From Nosocomiicoccus massiliensis (GTDB lineage: Bacteria; Bacillota; Bacilli; Staphylococcales; Salinicoccaceae), in assembly GCF_002871345.2 (NCBI RefSeq), contig NZ_CP136964.1, positions 310,001-374,000 on the forward strand: a DNA stretch of 64,000 nucleotides, in the 5' to 3' direction. The position numbers and the translations under genes were made by a program. Positions 45,486-54,340 of this stretch are shown in pieces (the stretch's first letter is position 1; every line of letters starts with the position of its first letter). The notes under the pieces were generated by a model. The model was not told the origin of the DNA. It did no database searches and saw nothing but the letters and a program-made list of their open reading frames with translations.

Positions 45486-46329
45486 AATCAATTATGGACT
45501 GCCATACTTGTACAATGACTGAATCGTCAATCGAGTGTGTAAGTCCTTTTATTAATTCTATTGAAAATGTTAAGTCTAGCTCAACGTGCTCTTTTACGAG
45601 CCATCTTCTAAATATATACTCGTAAAGTTTTTTTGTTTCGACGTCTAATTGACCGTCCGACTCAAAAATTTGATATAAACCACTAGGTGTATACGTCGTT
45701 GTAAAAGGTGTATTCATATCTGATGCTGTGCCGACGAATACTTGAATTTCTCCGTAACTATATCGTTCCATTACGAATAACCCTTTAATTGGTCCGTTAT
45801 TATGCTTTAATATTTCGCTAATAATACCGCTATTTAGTAAGTAGTTTAAGTATCGAGTTTTCTTTTTCTCATTATAACTATTCATATTGAAAAATTCTTC
45901 GACACCAATTAATCGATACCCATCAAGTGAACGTGTTTCAGAAAAAGGTTCACGTTTTGTCGTAGGGTTTATTTCAAATGAAATACGGTATTGTAGAGGC
46001 ATTTCTTCGATAAATTTATCAGTATCATACACGCTTATACCAAAGAATTTTTGATAATCATCTTTAAACTGCGCTAAATCTTTATGGTTATAGTATTTTA
46101 TAATATCTGTTAAACGTCGATGACCATCATAAACTTCTAAAGCAATTTCAGTTAATTGACGGCGTTTTTGATAGTCTGCTGGAGACATCCCAACGAGAGC
46201 AGTAAATAGCGTTAAAAAACTTTTCGATTCAACATCCATTTCCATTAACACTTCATCGAAATCTATGTCTTCACGTAAATGATCTTCTATGAATACAATA
46301 AACTGTTCTATAAATTGAATAGAGTCCAT
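45484..46329 (-). CDS. AraC-like transcriptional regulator with effector-type C-terminal domain
   Basis: The 281-residue protein has an N-terminal region of about 100 residues resembling an AraC double helix-turn-helix (FIEDHLREDIDFDEVLMEM, LVGMSPADYQKRRQLTEIA, then YYNHKDLAQFKDDYQKFFGIS). The remaining 170 residues look like a GyrI/SOUL-type ligand domain with SYGEIQVFVGTASDM. S. aureus has an AraC/XylS-like gene at the equivalent place near rnz. The HTH placement at the N-terminus is the reverse of classical AraC. Target unknown. Confidence 0.65.
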   Translation of the reverse strand: MDSIQFIEQFIVFIEDHLREDIDFDEVLMEMDVESKSFLTLFTALVGMSPADYQKRRQLTEIALEVYDGHRRLTDIIKYYNHKDLAQFKDDYQKFFGISVYDTDKFIEEMPLQYRISFEINPTTKREPFSETRSLDGYRLIGVEEFFNMNSYNEKKKTRYLNYLLNSGIISEILKHNNGPIKGLFVMERYSYGEIQVFVGTASDMNTPFTTTYTPSGLYQIFESDGQLDVETKKLYEYIFRRWLVKEHVELDLTFSIELIKGLTHSIDDSVIVQVWQSIID

Positions 46330-46426
46330 AATGTCACCTTACTTTCCTTTATATATTATTCCACGAAGGGGTCTAAAAGACAAGATGACTATGATATAAT
46401 TAGATTACTTTTATATGGAGGTTACT

Positions 46427-47350
46427 ATGTATATTAATATATTAGGTTCTGCGGCAGGCTTACCTTCAAAAAAACGACATACTCAAGCGATAATTTTAGA
46501 TATGGTTGATGAGCTCAACGAATATTTTTTAATTGATGTTGGAGAAGCATTTCAACATCGTTTACTAAATACGTCTATTAAACCATCTAAAATTAACCAT
46601 ATATTTATTACGCATTTACATGGTGACCACATTTACGGTTTACCAGGTTTTTTATCGAGCCGTGCGCATCAAGGTGGAGAAGGTAAACCACTAAAAATTT
46701 ACGGACCAAAAGGACTTTCTGAATGGTTAACAACGACGTTTCAAGTAAGTGAGACAATATTGAATTATCCAGTTGAAATAGTGGAAATTGAAGATGGATC
46801 TTTTATCTCGATTAAAGATGTTACTATAGAGGTAAAAACACTTGATCATAATATAGAAAGTTTTTTATATGTATTTAAAGAAAATGATCAAAAAGGTGCG
46901 TTAAACGTTCTAAAGTTAAAAGAAATTGGTATACGTCCTGGCCCAATTTATAGTGAAATAAAAAATAGTGATACGTTTGTACATGATGGTGTTATTTATG
47001 ATACGAACGACTTTTTAGGGCCTGTAATAAAAGGGAGAAAAGTATGTATTCATGGAGATACACGACCGCTTCAAAGTGAAGTATATTTCGATTTACTAAA
47101 AGACGCGGACTGCGTTGTTCATGAAGCGACATTTTTAGATCATGAATACGAAAAGGCGTATAGTTACTATCATTCTGAAATACATGACGTGTTAAGTATT
47201 CAAAAAGATTTACGTGTGAAACACTATATATTCACACATATTAGTAATCGATATGAGGAGGAATTTATTTCGAACTTTATTAAAACGTTACCTTCAAATG
47301 TGTCGGTTGCACACGATTATTTTAAATATGAAATTGCTAGAAAAAAATAA
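46427..47350 (+). CDS. rnz: Ribonuclease Z
   Basis: The 307-residue beta-lactamase-fold endonuclease removes tRNA 3' trailers. It has the zinc motif ITHLHGDHIYGLPG near residues 58-71, the GSAAGLPSKKRHTQA start, GPKGLSEWL near 105, CIHGDTRP near 205 and the last histidine in FTHISNRY. ATG 46427 follows GGAGG by 6 bases. TATAAT at 46395-46400 may be its -10. The zwf and proC genes that flank rnz in S. aureus are absent here. Confidence 0.93.
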   Translation: MYINILGSAAGLPSKKRHTQAIILDMVDELNEYFLIDVGEAFQHRLLNTSIKPSKINHIFITHLHGDHIYGLPGFLSSRAHQGGEGKPLKIYGPKGLSEWLTTTFQVSETILNYPVEIVEIEDGSFISIKDVTIEVKTLDHNIESFLYVFKENDQKGALNVLKLKEIGIRPGPIYSEIKNSDTFVHDGVIYDTNDFLGPVIKGRKVCIHGDTRPLQSEVYFDLLKDADCVVHEATFLDHEYEKAYSYYHSEIHDVLSIQKDLRVKHYIFTHISNRYEEEFISNFIKTLPSNVSVAHDYFKYEIARKK

Positions 47351-47380
47351 GTCAGCCATTTTTTATGGCTGACTTATTTT
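47345..47380. terminator. Bidirectional terminator between rnz and the aldo/keto reductase
   Basis: AAATAAGTCAGCCAT / ATGGCTGACTTATTT with a short T loop; it reaches into the end of the minus-strand gene. Confidence 0.88.
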
Positions 47381-48346
47381 TTTACGTAATTTCTTCAAAA
47401 CATTCTTTTTATCGTTATCTTCTTGATGTGTAACTGTTTTTGGATCTCTATGTTCTTTGTAATGTTTCTTCTCAACTTTAGAACAAATGTCTTCAATTAC
47501 TTCGTCTCGTATAGTTTTTGCTGTTTCATAATGGCGTAAGTTTTTCTTGAGCTGAGAAACAGTACTTACACCTTGTACGATTACGACATTTTTATTCATT
47601 AAATATTTATAAGCGATAGCTTCAAGAGGGTAGCCATATTCTTTGATCATTAATATAATTTCTCTTAATTCATCCTGTGAATATCCCATATAACCATGTT
47701 TAAACTTTGTTTTAAGTGCTACATCATAATTTTCAGTGAGGAGTCCTTGCATTAACGGACCTCTGGCTAAAAATACATAGTCGTCAGATAGATATTCTTC
47801 ACTTCGATTATCGATAATGTTTAGTGGTGCCATCAGTACTGATATATCACTATTTTCAGTGTAGTAGTCAATGACATTTTTACGCGTAGTTGAGATACCG
47901 TAACTTTTAATGTCGCCTTTTCTTTTTAATGACTCAAACTCACGGATTGTTTCATCCATATTATCGTGAACAGTTCCACCGTGTAACATTAATAAGTCAA
48001 TCACATCGCGTGATAAACGAAGTTTTGACTGACTAACAGCATGTTTAATATATTCTGCACTTGGATTCCATTTAATTTTTTCACGAAGTGCTGCATCAAA
48101 TTCATTACCTACTTTTGTTCCGATATTATATTCGAAAAACTGTCCGTAATCGAATAAAATTGAACCAATAACAGCTTCATTTTTACCATATTGATATAAG
48201 TCCGCAGTATCGAAGTAGTTAATACAGGACTCAAATGCTAATCTAATAATCTCACTTAACTCTTCACGGTCATCTAGTGGTAAATTCATCGTACCTAGTG
48301 CAAATTGTGAAATGGATTGCTTATCTTTAGTAACAAAATGTTTCAA
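47363..48346 (-). CDS. Aldo/keto reductase (YqkF-like)
   Basis: The 327-residue TIM-barrel oxidoreductase shows FALGTMNLPLDD near residue 15, the catalytic Asp and Tyr in NYFDTADLYQYGKNE near 39-53, the Lys in GTKVGNEF, and LMLHGGTVHDN with the catalytic His. The NADPH site region VVIVQGVSTVSQLKKNL is near 254. The last 30 residues are an unusual Lys-rich polar tail (DKKNVLKKLRKKIS). B. subtilis yqkF likewise precedes nudF. Substrate unknown. Confidence 0.85.
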   Translation of the reverse strand: MKHFVTKDKQSISQFALGTMNLPLDDREELSEIIRLAFESCINYFDTADLYQYGKNEAVIGSILFDYGQFFEYNIGTKVGNEFDAALREKIKWNPSAEYIKHAVSQSKLRLSRDVIDLLMLHGGTVHDNMDETIREFESLKRKGDIKSYGISTTRKNVIDYYTENSDISVLMAPLNIIDNRSEEYLSDDYVFLARGPLMQGLLTENYDVALKTKFKHGYMGYSQDELREIILMIKEYGYPLEAIAYKYLMNKNVVIVQGVSTVSQLKKNLRHYETAKTIRDEVIEDICSKVEKKHYKEHRDPKTVTHQEDNDKKNVLKKLRKKISQP

Positions 48347-48428
48347 AATGTCACTCCTAACGTTTACAATATTATATATAAATAAGTATAACTCAATTTA
48401 ACTACTGAATATAGTGAGGTAATACAAG

Positions 48429-48980
48429 ATGAATCAAAATGATGATCAATTAGTTGAAAAGAAACTATCGCATAAAGATATTTATAAAGGAAAAATTATT
48501 GATGTTACTGTGTACGATGTTGAATTACCAAACGGAGAAACGAGTAGTAGAGAAGTTGTGTATCATCAAGGTGCAGTAGGAATTATCGCTGTGCACGATG
48601 GATATATGTATTTTGTAAAACAGTATAGAATTGCGGCAGAAGAAGTTTTATTAGAGATTCCTGCAGGTAAGATAGAACCGAAAGATACACCTGAACAAAC
48701 AGCTATAAAAGAGTTAAAAGAAGAAACGGGTCTAGTCGCTAAAGAGGTTCAATATTTACAAGAGTTTTATGTATCTCCAGGATTTTCTAATGAAATCATC
48801 TATTTATTTGAAGCAGATCAATTAGAGCTTGAAGAACAAAAATTAGATGAAGATGAATTTTTAGAAATTGAAAAAATTAAAATAACTGATCTAGAACACT
48901 TAATGAAAGAAAACGTGTTTAGAGATGCGAAAACGTTAATCGCAGTTCAACACGTTTTATATTCAAACAATTATAAATAA
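48429..48980 (+). CDS. nudF: ADP-ribose pyrophosphatase (Nudix hydrolase)
   Basis: The 183-residue enzyme splits ADP-ribose to AMP and ribose 5-phosphate. The family pattern YHQGAVGIIAVHD, VKQYRIAAEEVLLEIPAGKIEPKD and FYVSPGFSNEIIYLFEA is clear. The Nudix box reads GKIEPKDTPEQTAIKELKEE, so the first Glu is Asp and the Arg of REU is Lys; the metal-binding Glu residues are kept. GTGAGGT precedes the ATG. It lies between yqkF and fur as in Bacillus. Confidence 0.9.
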   Translation: MNQNDDQLVEKKLSHKDIYKGKIIDVTVYDVELPNGETSSREVVYHQGAVGIIAVHDGYMYFVKQYRIAAEEVLLEIPAGKIEPKDTPEQTAIKELKEETGLVAKEVQYLQEFYVSPGFSNEIIYLFEADQLELEEQKLDEDEFLEIEKIKITDLEHLMKENVFRDAKTLIAVQHVLYSNNYK

Positions 48981-49066
48981 GAACATAAAACAGTCGTTTT
49001 TATTTAAACTATTTTAAATAAGCACCATTTCTAGTATAATTAACTATGAAAATCGGAGTGGTGCAA

Positions 49067-49525
49067 GTGGAAACTAAATTGAAAACAGTTAAAGAACAGT
49101 TACAACAATCAGGTTATAAACTGACACCTCAAAGGGAAGTCACGTTACGCGTATTACTTGAAAATAACAGTAAACATTTAAGTGCAGAAGATGTGTTTCA
49201 ACGCGTTAAAGAAAAGTATCCTGAAATTGGTCTTGCAACTGTATATCGTACATTAGAATTACTATGTGATCTAAAAATTATTGTTAAAGCAAATTTCGGC
49301 GACGGTGTCTCAAGGTATGATTTTAAAGAGCCTGGTGAAAAGCACTTTAATCATCATTTAATTTGCGTAAAGTGTGGAAAGATTATTGAAGTTGAAGATG
49401 ATCTTTTATATGACGTTGAACAAATCGTCGAACACGAGTTTAATTTTAAAGTACTGAATCATCGTTTGACATTTCACGGTGTATGTCACGAATGCCAAAT
49501 GAAGGAAGACATTAATGAAAAATAA
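49067..49525 (+). CDS. fur: Ferric uptake regulator Fur
   Basis: The 152-residue repressor starts METKLKTVKEQLQQSGYKLTPQRE, aligned with staphylococcal Fur from the first residue, and this decided the GTG 49067 start (GGAG is 9 bases upstream). It has IGLATVYRTLELL as recognition helix region, HFNHHLICVKCGKIIEV with the metal histidines and first CxxC, and CHEC as the second. A TATAAT at 49035-49040 marks the promoter. It overlaps xerD by 11 bases. Confidence 0.92.
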   Translation: METKLKTVKEQLQQSGYKLTPQREVTLRVLLENNSKHLSAEDVFQRVKEKYPEIGLATVYRTLELLCDLKIIVKANFGDGVSRYDFKEPGEKHFNHHLICVKCGKIIEVEDDLLYDVEQIVEHEFNFKVLNHRLTFHGVCHECQMKEDINEK

Positions 49526-50405
49526 CGAAAGAGGTATAGAAGATTATCTGTCGTTTTTAAGAATAGAACGCGGTCTTTCTAACAGTACTTTAGATTCTTA
49601 CGCACAAGACCTTAATTTATATCGCGATTTTTTAGATAAATTAGACCTTACTTTTAGTACAGTTTCTTCTACTGATATCATTAACTTTTTAAAAGAAGAA
49701 AAAGAAAAAGGCAAACGCTCGAAAACACTTGCACGACTCCAGTCAACGTTAAGAAATTTCCATCAATATTTAATTAATGACGGGAAAACAGATAAAAATC
49801 CTGCTGCACTTTTGAGTAGTATAAAAATCGAACAATCACTTCCTGACAGTTTAACGATTGAAGAGATGGAACAGCTACTAGATACACCGGAACCTACGAC
49901 GTCAGGCATTAGAGATAAAGTTATGATGGAACTACTCTATGCAACAGGTATCCGTGTTTCAGAACTCATTTCAATGAATACGATCAATGTAAATAGTGAA
50001 ATGGGTTTTATTACTGTTGTCGGTAAAGGCCAAAAGGAACGTATTATCCCAATTACGGATTACGTCGCAGAGTTATTACAAGAATATATAGTCGATATAC
50101 GAATCAATCTACTAAAAGATAAAGATACGGATGCATTATTTTTAACAAATCGTGGTAATAGTTTTACAAGGCAAGGCGTATGGAAGATGATTAAAAAGTA
50201 TAATTTACTGAGTGGTATTTCAAAAAATGTCACACCACATACATTCAGACATACTTTTGCAACACATTTAATTGAAAATGGTGCAGACTTAAGAATTGTT
50301 CAAGAACTACTTGGTCATACAGACATTTCAACAACACAAGTATATACACATCTTTCTAAAAAATCAGTGAAAGAAATGTATGACAAATTTCATCCGCGAA
50401 AATAA
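49515..50405 (+). CDS. xerD: Site-specific tyrosine recombinase XerD
   Basis: The 296-residue recombinase resolves chromosome dimers at dif with XerC. The SAM-like N-terminal domain runs to about residue 100 ([19 protein letters not shown]). Catalytic residues are visible: Arg in [13 protein letters not shown], Lys in [13 protein letters not shown], His-Arg in [12 protein letters not shown], His in [15 protein letters not shown] and the final Tyr there. It overlaps fur, the same order as in Bacillus and Staphylococcus. Confidence 0.94.
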   Translation: MKNNERGIEDYLSFLRIERGLSNSTLDSYAQDLNLYRDFLDKLDLTFSTVSSTDIINFLKEEKEKGKRSKTLARLQSTLRNFHQYLINDGKTDKNPAALLSSIKIEQSLPDSLTIEEMEQLLDTPEPTTSGIRDKVMMELLYATGIRVSELISMNTINVNSEMGFITVVGKGQKERIIPITDYVAELLQEYIVDIRINLLKDKDTDALFLTNRGNSFTRQGVWKMIKKYNLLSGISKNVTPHTFRHTFATHLIENGADLRIVQELLGHTDISTTQVYTHLSKKSVKEMYDKFHPRK

Positions 50406-50421
50406 AGGAAGAAGGTTAATT

Positions 50422-51594
50422 ATGTTTAAAAGAATTCATTTAATCGTATTAGACTCTGTTGGAATAGGAGAAGCTAAAGATGCTGAAAACTTTGGTGATA
50501 AAGGAGCACACACTTTAAAACACACGTTAGAATCTAAAGCAGTAGATTTTTCAAACCTTGAATCACTTGGTCTAGGATGTATAGAAGAATTACCTGGATT
50601 AAATTGTCCTGAACAACCGAATGCATTTTTTGCGAAGATGAGTGAAGTATCACGTGGAAAAGATACGATGACTGGTCATTGGGAAATTGCAGGTTTAAAC
50701 ATTAAAACACCATTTAAAACATATCCAGACGGATTTCCTGACGCACTTATCAAAAAAATAGAAGAAAAAACGAATCGTAAAGTCGTATGTAATTTACCAT
50801 ATTCAGGAACTGAAGTGATCGATGATTACGGTGAAGACCATATGAAGACGGGTGATTTAATCGTCTATACTTCAGCAGACCCTGTACTTCAAATTGCTGC
50901 ACATGAAGAGGTTATTCCTGTCGATGAATTATATGAGATTTGTGAAACGGTCCGTGAACTGACATTAGACGATGAGTTTTTAGTTGGTCGTGTAATTGCA
51001 AGACCATTCATTGGAGAAGGTAAAGGTAAATTTACAAGAACTGAAAATCGCCACGATTATGCACTCAGTCCGTTTGAACCGACTGTATTAGATGCGCTAA
51101 AAGATAACGATTATACAGTATATGCCGTAGGTAAAATAAATGATATTTTCAACGGTCAGGGTATTACTGATATGGTTCGTACGAAAAATAATATGGATGG
51201 TGTCGATAAATTACTCAATGTTATGGATAAAGATTTTGAGGGACTATCATTTACTAACTTAGTAGATTTTGATGCAGTTTATGGTCACCGAAGAGATAGT
51301 GAAGGATATGCGGATGCATTAAAAGAATTCGATGACCGTTTACCAGAGATTTTTAGTAAATTAAAAGAAGATGATTTACTGATTATCACTGCAGACCACG
51401 GTAATGATCCAACATTTACAGGTACAGACCACACTCGAGAGTATGTTCCATTAATTGTAACTTCAAAAAAGCAGTTTGATTACAAAAAAATAAATGACCG
51501 TGAAACTTTTAGTGATGTAGCTGCTACTATTGCAGACAATTTTAATGTACAATTTAGTACACATGGTAATAGCTTTTTAGGAGAAATAAAATAG
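50422..51594 (+). CDS. deoB: Phosphopentomutase
   Basis: The 390-residue alkaline phosphatase-fold enzyme interconverts ribose 1- and 5-phosphate. It begins [19 protein letters not shown] with the metal Asp, has [12 protein letters not shown] near residue 80 with the phosphorylated Thr, the cap domain, and [24 protein letters not shown] with the metal ligands near 325. I chose ATG 50422 behind AAGGAAGAAGG. No punA follows, unlike B. subtilis. Confidence 0.95.
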   Translation: MFKRIHLIVLDSVGIGEAKDAENFGDKGAHTLKHTLESKAVDFSNLESLGLGCIEELPGLNCPEQPNAFFAKMSEVSRGKDTMTGHWEIAGLNIKTPFKTYPDGFPDALIKKIEEKTNRKVVCNLPYSGTEVIDDYGEDHMKTGDLIVYTSADPVLQIAAHEEVIPVDELYEICETVRELTLDDEFLVGRVIARPFIGEGKGKFTRTENRHDYALSPFEPTVLDALKDNDYTVYAVGKINDIFNGQGITDMVRTKNNMDGVDKLLNVMDKDFEGLSFTNLVDFDAVYGHRRDSEGYADALKEFDDRLPEIFSKLKEDDLLIITADHGNDPTFTGTDHTREYVPLIVTSKKQFDYKKINDRETFSDVAATIADNFNVQFSTHGNSFLGEIK

Positions 51595-51681
51595 ATGGAT
51601 AAGGCAAAAGTATTTGTATTTCTATTTATATTGATCGTCTCGTTAATTTGGGGTTTCATTTACTGGATATACGTCGTCTAA
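51595..51681 (+). CDS. 28-residue single-helix membrane peptide of unknown function
   Basis: A short frame right after the deoB stop encodes MDKAKV, one hydrophobic helix FVFLFILIVSLIWGFIYWIYVV and a stop that enters a terminator. AGGAG lies 11 bases before the ATG, somewhat far. The complete enclosure between deoB and the terminator and the clean membrane helix make a real gene plausible. I do not recognise a family. Expression would be as the second gene of a deoB transcript. Confidence 0.55.
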   Translation: MDKAKVFVFLFILIVSLIWGFIYWIYVV

Positions 51682-51708
51682 GACTAAACGTCACGTTTAG
51701 TCTTTTTT
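51680..51708 (+). terminator. Terminator after deoB and the small membrane peptide
   Basis: AAGACTAAACG / CGTTTAGTCTT with a TCA loop and six T. Confidence 0.9.
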
Positions 51709-51731
51709 AATTAAAGATAGGTTGTGAACTT

Positions 51732-52439
51732 ATGAAAAATTATGAAGTAGAGTTAGACGTCTTTCACGGACCACTCGATTTATTACTTCATCTTATTAAA
51801 GAGTTAGAAATTGATATTTATGATATTCCGATGGCAGTTTTAACGGAACAATATATGAATTATATTAAGCAGATGACAGAGCTTGAAATTAACGTTGCGA
51901 GTGAATATTTAGTTATGGCGAGCGAGCTTTTAAGAATTAAAAGTAAGATGCTTTTACCTGAACCGCCACTTGAAGAATATACAGAAGATCCGCGTGAAGA
52001 GTTAATTTCACAATTGCTAGAGTATCAGAACTATAAAATGTATGCTGAGGAGTTAAAGCAACTAAAAGAAGCAGCTGAACAATTTTTAGTGAAAGCACCT
52101 CATGAATTTGAAGAAGTCGAAGTGAGTGATACATTTTCTATTTCCCTAGAAGAACTCATTACAGCTTATAACAAAGTAAGACAAAGAGTTGACGTTCAAA
52201 ATACACACAGTTTTATTACAACAGAATCGTATACACATGAGGAAGCGACACTCTTTTTAAAAAAACGGTTTGAAAATCAGAATGAATTAACGTTAGAAGA
52301 AATGTTTTCGTCTGGCGTAAAACGATATCAAGTCGTTCAAATATTTCTAACGCTGTTAGAAGGTATTAGCCAAAGCACATTTAAGTTCGAAAAAAATAAC
52401 GATGAATATACATTTATAAAATTAAAGGACGTAGCATAA
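51732..52439 (+). CDS. scpA: Segregation and condensation protein A
   Basis: The 235-residue kleisin bridges SMC heads. The N-terminal [30 protein letters not shown] is the full family signature, followed by [19 protein letters not shown] near residue 60 and the C-terminal winged helix ([19 protein letters not shown]). Its stop overlaps the scpB ATG (AATGAG). The ribosome site is weak (AGGTTGTGA). Confidence 0.95.
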   Translation: MKNYEVELDVFHGPLDLLLHLIKELEIDIYDIPMAVLTEQYMNYIKQMTELEINVASEYLVMASELLRIKSKMLLPEPPLEEYTEDPREELISQLLEYQNYKMYAEELKQLKEAAEQFLVKAPHEFEEVEVSDTFSISLEELITAYNKVRQRVDVQNTHSFITTESYTHEEATLFLKKRFENQNELTLEEMFSSGVKRYQVVQIFLTLLEGISQSTFKFEKNNDEYTFIKLKDVA

Positions 52440-52990
52440 TGAGTGTAGAAAAAATTGATATCGTAGAAGCGATGCTTTATATCGCAGGAGACATTGGTGT
52501 GAAAGAGTCATCATTAATTAAAAATATCCCAATTACTAAAGATGGGTTAGAACAATCTGTAGAGTTATACAACAAACATAAAAAACACTTAAATATTCTC
52601 GTTCATGAAGACATTTATTATTTAAAAACGACTCCGATTGTTGAAGAATACATTCTAAAGTTATTAAAGGAACGTCCAAGTAATAAATTGTCAAACCAAG
52701 CTTTGGAAGTATTGTCTATCATTGCGTATAATCAACCAGTAGCAAGAGGTATGATTGAAGAGTTACGAGGTGTATCTCCAGACGGTCCAATTCAGACACT
52801 TTTAAATAAGAATTTGATTCAACGTGTATCCATTGAAAATGACCGCCGAACATTTTATAAGACGACACAGACATTTTTAGAGATTTTCGGTCTCAAGACA
52901 ATTACAGATTTACCAAGTGCCGATGAAATTGAAGAAGATGAACATATCGAACTATTCTTTAATCAGTTAAAAGGAGAAAATGATGAGTAA
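52439..52990 (+). CDS. scpB: Segregation and condensation protein B
   Basis: The 183-residue protein has two winged helices, with VEAMLYIAGDIGVKESSL near the start and LSNQALEVLSIIAYNQPVARGMIEELRGVSPDGPIQTLL near residues 85-122. It binds ScpA as a dimer in the SMC complex for chromosome compaction. The gene overlaps both scpA and rluB. Confidence 0.95.
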   Translation: MSVEKIDIVEAMLYIAGDIGVKESSLIKNIPITKDGLEQSVELYNKHKKHLNILVHEDIYYLKTTPIVEEYILKLLKERPSNKLSNQALEVLSIIAYNQPVARGMIEELRGVSPDGPIQTLLNKNLIQRVSIENDRRTFYKTTQTFLEIFGLKTITDLPSADEIEEDEHIELFFNQLKGENDE

Positions 52991-53714
52991 AGTTAGATTA
53001 AACAAAAAAATTGCAGATGCAGGTATAACGTCCCGTCGTAAAGCAGAACAATTAATATTAGATGGTCAAGTAAAAGTAAACGATAAAGTATGTAAAGAAC
53101 TTGCAACGTTCGTTACTGATAAAGACAAAGTAGAAGTTAATGGTATTCCAATTGAAAATGAAACGCCCATTTATATTCTTTACCATAAACCGACAGGAGA
53201 GGTGTCTACAGTAAGTGACGATAAAGATCGTCGTACGGTTGTAGACAAGTTCGACCACTTAAATACACGCATATATCCAGTTGGTCGTCTAGATTACGAT
53301 ACTTCGGGAATTTTATTACTCACAAACGATGGAGAATTTACAAATTATATGACCCATCCACGTTATGAGGTAGAAAAAACATACCGTGCAAAAATAAATA
53401 AAAGTTTAACAAATAGAGAACTTAAAGAGTTAGAAAACGGAGTTATGCTGGAAGACGGAAAAACTTCTAAAGCAATCGTTGAAGTGATTCGAGATAAAAA
53501 AGATATGGATATGATTGTACAATTAACGATTACTGAAGGTAGAAACCATCAAGTCCGTCGTATGTTTGAATATTTTGATGCAGAAGTAATTAAACTTAAG
53601 CGTATCGGATACGATTTCTTAACAATCGAAGGAGTTCCGACTGGTGAATATCGTTTCTTAACACCACATGAAGTTAAACAATTAGTCGGACATGCAAAAG
53701 CAGTTTCGAAGTAG
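52983..53714 (+). CDS. rluB: 23S rRNA pseudouridine2605 synthase RluB
   Basis: The 243-residue enzyme has an N-terminal S4 domain (VRLNKKIADAGITSRRKAEQLI) and the RsuA/RluB catalytic domain with GRLDYDTSGILLLTNDGEF near residue 100 (catalytic Asp) and EGRNHQVRRMFE near 178. I chose the ATG at 52983, six bases after GGAG; the neighbouring ATG at 52980 is three bases away and less likely. It overlaps scpB, as in Bacillus. Confidence 0.93.
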   Translation: MSKVRLNKKIADAGITSRRKAEQLILDGQVKVNDKVCKELATFVTDKDKVEVNGIPIENETPIYILYHKPTGEVSTVSDDKDRRTVVDKFDHLNTRIYPVGRLDYDTSGILLLTNDGEFTNYMTHPRYEVEKTYRAKINKSLTNRELKELENGVMLEDGKTSKAIVEVIRDKKDMDMIVQLTITEGRNHQVRRMFEYFDAEVIKLKRIGYDFLTIEGVPTGEYRFLTPHEVKQLVGHAKAVSK

Positions 53715-53796
53715 TTTAATTGTCATAGTTCTGTCAAAAACAAGATACTATAACTGCTATAATATATATAAGATATTAAAGAGGGGGGAGCGTTCA

Positions 53797-54339
53797 TTGA
53801 GTAGATCCGTACGTAATATCATACGTATAACGATTATTATCGGAATCGTTGTATTAACTGCTGTGACTCTGTGGTTCAATTTTTCATCGAAAAATCAATC
53901 GACAAAAGTCGGAGATACCGCTGTAGATTTTAAATTGAAAACAACAGAAGGTGAGGTCATACATCTATATGAACTCACTAAAGAAAAAGGAGTCATCATC
54001 AACTTCTGGGGTACATGGTGTAAACCATGTCGTGAAGAAATGCCACACTTAAGTGAAGCGAACGATTTAGGTGATGGTAGTGATTATGAGATTATTACAG
54101 TCAATGTTTCAGAAAACAAACAACAAATAAATCAATTCTTAAACAGCCTTGACGAAGAAGTCAATTTAAGAATGGCTATGGATAGTGATCGTAGCGTAAC
54201 TAAAGCTTATAACGTTGGACCTTTACCAACGACGATTGCTGTTGATAAAAATAATAAAATTGTTAAAAAACAAGAATATCAGTTAACTCAAGAAGACATA
54301 CAAGATTTTATAAAAGCATTAAATGATAAAGGTGAATAA
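53797..54339 (+). CDS. resA: Thiol-disulfide oxidoreductase ResA
   Basis: The 180-residue protein has one N-terminal membrane anchor (residues 8-28) and an extracytoplasmic thioredoxin fold with active site WGTWCKPCREEMPHL near residue 75 and the cis-proline in VGPLPTTIAV. It reduces apocytochrome c cysteines before haem attachment. The start is TTG, 6 bases after GAGGGGGGAG. It is separated from rluB by 82 bases with TATAAT-like sequence at 53758-53763 and is the first gene of the res operon. Confidence 0.92.
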   Translation: MSRSVRNIIRITIIIGIVVLTAVTLWFNFSSKNQSTKVGDTAVDFKLKTTEGEVIHLYELTKEKGVIINFWGTWCKPCREEMPHLSEANDLGDGSDYEIITVNVSENKQQINQFLNSLDEEVNLRMAMDSDRSVTKAYNVGPLPTTIAVDKNNKIVKKQEYQLTQEDIQDFIKALNDKGE

Positions 54340-54340
54340 T

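Noticed and set aside
49001..49020. TATTTAAA-CTAT-TTTAAATA inverted repeat between nudF and fur as a terminator
   Set aside because: The stem is purely A/T and lacks a T run, so it is more likely promoter DNA of fur.
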